DNA of 14,964 nucleotides from CAZRXG01 sp964603985 (GTDB lineage Bacteria; Chloroflexota; Anaerolineae; Aggregatilineales; UBA3940), in contig CAZRXG010000066.1 in assembly GCA_964603985.1 (NCBI GenBank), positions 1-14,964 on the forward strand, written 5' to 3'. The translations under genes were made by a program, and so were the position numbers. Under the pieces are notes generated by a model. It was not told the origin of the DNA and did not search any database. It worked only from the letters and a program-made list of their open reading frames with translations. Every line of letters begins with the position of its first letter. Positions within the stretch are counted from its first letter, which is position 1. Of the stretch, positions 14,286 to 14,964 are shown one piece after another.

Positions 14286-14825
14286 TTATGGATGACTTTC
14301 TGCTTGAATCTTCTTCATTATGGAATTCAGGAATGGCGTTTTTGCTTGTTGGTATTCGCGATATCCGGTTCTTTTGCCTACTACTGTTGTTTGTTTCAGC
14401 TGATCGTACGCTTTCGCATCTTCTGGATGTTTCAGCATATAGTCTCGAAAACGAATCCACATCTGATAGCTATCTGAGCTAGACGATATTACATACAAAT
14501 TCAACATGTATTCATTTTCTTGATAAGCTATTGAACCATTTAGCACTGGGACGAGTTGAGGATAGGGACTTTCTTGAAAACCTAAATCATGTAGTTTTCG
14601 CTTGATTTTGATTTGATCAACTTCTTCAGTTGGGATGACTAAATCGATCATATTCTTTCCACCGACACCCGGAATCGCACTACTTCCAATATGCTCCACT
14701 TCTATTCCAGGTATCTCTTTCTGAATAATATCTTTCACAAGATTAAACACTATTGGTAATTGGGCATTATATGGATAGTATTGAACCAAGTTTTCAAGAG
14801 CCCTGGGTTTGCCTATTTTACACAT
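14286..14825 (-). CDS. GrpB/UPF0157-family nucleotidyltransferase-like protein
   Basis: The 179-residue protein has the GrpB-type nucleotidyltransferase core: 'IEVEHIGSSAIPGVGGKNMIDLVIP' (41-65), where Gly-Ser and the later Asp61 sit at the positions of the NTase fold's motif. This is followed by 'FQESPYPQLVP' and a C-terminal 'YDQLKQTTVVGKRTGYREYQQAKTPFLNSIM', typical of the family. Members are annotated by similarity to glutamate-rich GrpB or dephospho-CoA kinase fusions, but their reaction is not established. The gene is strikingly AT-rich (14701-14760 is 28% G+C against 70% in a typical core line), a sign of recent acquisition. ATG 14825 has AGGA about 7 bases upstream. The attC-like palindrome begins within 10 bases of its stop, as in integron cassettes. 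Confidence 0.88.
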   Translation of the reverse strand: MCKIGKPRALENLVQYYPYNAQLPIVFNLVKDIIQKEIPGIEVEHIGSSAIPGVGGKNMIDLVIPTEEVDQIKIKRKLHDLGFQESPYPQLVPVLNGSIAYQENEYMLNLYVISSSSDSYQMWIRFRDYMLKHPEDAKAYDQLKQTTVVGKRTGYREYQQAKTPFLNSIMKKIQAESHP

Positions 14826-14847
14826 TCAAAATCCTATTCCTAACTTC

Positions 14848-14861
14848 ATTGTTATGACAAT
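14848..14861. promoter_or_regulatory. Short dyad ATTGT-n4-ACAAT between divergent genes
   Basis: Perfect 5-base half sites (14848-14852 and 14857-14861) lie in the 85-base space between the GrpB gene and the plus-strand partial gene. It could be an operator or chance. Confidence 0.25.
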
Positions 14862-14898
14862 CTTCAAATCGATCCGGTTTGCACTGATTAACCAAAAT

Positions 14899-14905
14899 AA
14901 GGAGG
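14899..14905 (+). promoter_or_regulatory. Ribosome-binding site AAGGAGG for the edge gene
   Basis: A full AAGGAGG stands 5 bases before ATG 14911. This decides the start and shows that the short frame at the edge is a real gene. Confidence 0.75.
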
Positions 14906-14910
14906 GCCTG

Positions 14911-14964
14911 ATGAGCCAGATAAAGCAAGTATACCAGTGGTTTGACGAAATTGCCGAGCGGATG
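14911..14964 (+). CDS. Partial gene running off the right edge, unknown product
   Basis: Eighteen codons are present, reading MSQIKQVYQWFDEIAERM with no stop before the edge. The strong ribosome site just upstream supports it. The residues are helical and charged, with too little sequence to name a family. It is the only plus-strand gene, divergent from the GrpB gene, and shares its AT-rich composition upstream. Confidence 0.65.
   Translation, partial: MSQIKQVYQWFDEIAERM

Overview
The window is a high-GC stretch (a 60-base line inside the adenosine kinase gene, 3181-3240, is 70% G+C) in which every complete gene runs on the minus strand. The only plus-strand gene is a fragment cut off by the right edge. 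The gene types suggest a Chloroflexota-like bacterium, perhaps a metagenomic assembly: an actinobacterial-type adenosine kinase, a short-form S-adenosylhomocysteine hydrolase, tandem GC-rich intergenic hairpins and a CDP-sugar cluster. That assignment is an inference and only moderately sure.

Layout in transcription order, right to left. (a) 14099-14964 is an AT-rich patch: a GrpB/UPF0157 gene followed by an integron attC-like palindrome, with a divergent partial gene at the edge. (b) 12959-14098 is a Tat-exported DUF362 lipoprotein, followed by a convincing rho-independent terminator (12722-12750). (c) 12677-8996 begins a tight run: mtnA (methylthioribose-1-phosphate isomerase), rfbF (glucose-1-phosphate cytidylyltransferase), rfbG (CDP-glucose 4,6-dehydratase), and two small adjacent genes that look like diverged copies of one unknown family. 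(d) After a 204-base gap full of hairpins come a 770-residue fusion of an SDR sugar-nucleotide oxidoreductase with an RfbH/E1-type 3-dehydratase, and a DPM1-like glycosyltransferase. (e) An AT-richer TIR-domain gene with a helical C-terminal half sits between this cluster and the next operon. (f) 4052-360 is an adenosine kinase, a GNAT acetyltransferase, adenosylhomocysteinase (with its own promoter) and a hicA-hicB toxin-antitoxin pair. (g) 1-359 has no credible gene but holds several hairpins, including two copies of one hairpin with a conserved 14-base loop.

Two functional themes emerge. The first is CDP-3,6-dideoxyhexose synthesis: RfbF makes CDP-glucose, RfbG makes the 4-keto-6-deoxy sugar, the E1 half of the fusion removes the 3-hydroxyl, and the fused SDR is a plausible final 4-ketoreductase. 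A glycosyltransferase follows; the E3 reductase partner is not in the window. The second is recycling of S-adenosylmethionine by-products: AhcY splits S-adenosylhomocysteine, AdoK phosphorylates the released adenosine, and MtnA works in the methylthioadenosine branch. Defence- or mobility-type genes (TIR, HicAB, the GrpB cassette-like unit) are interspersed.
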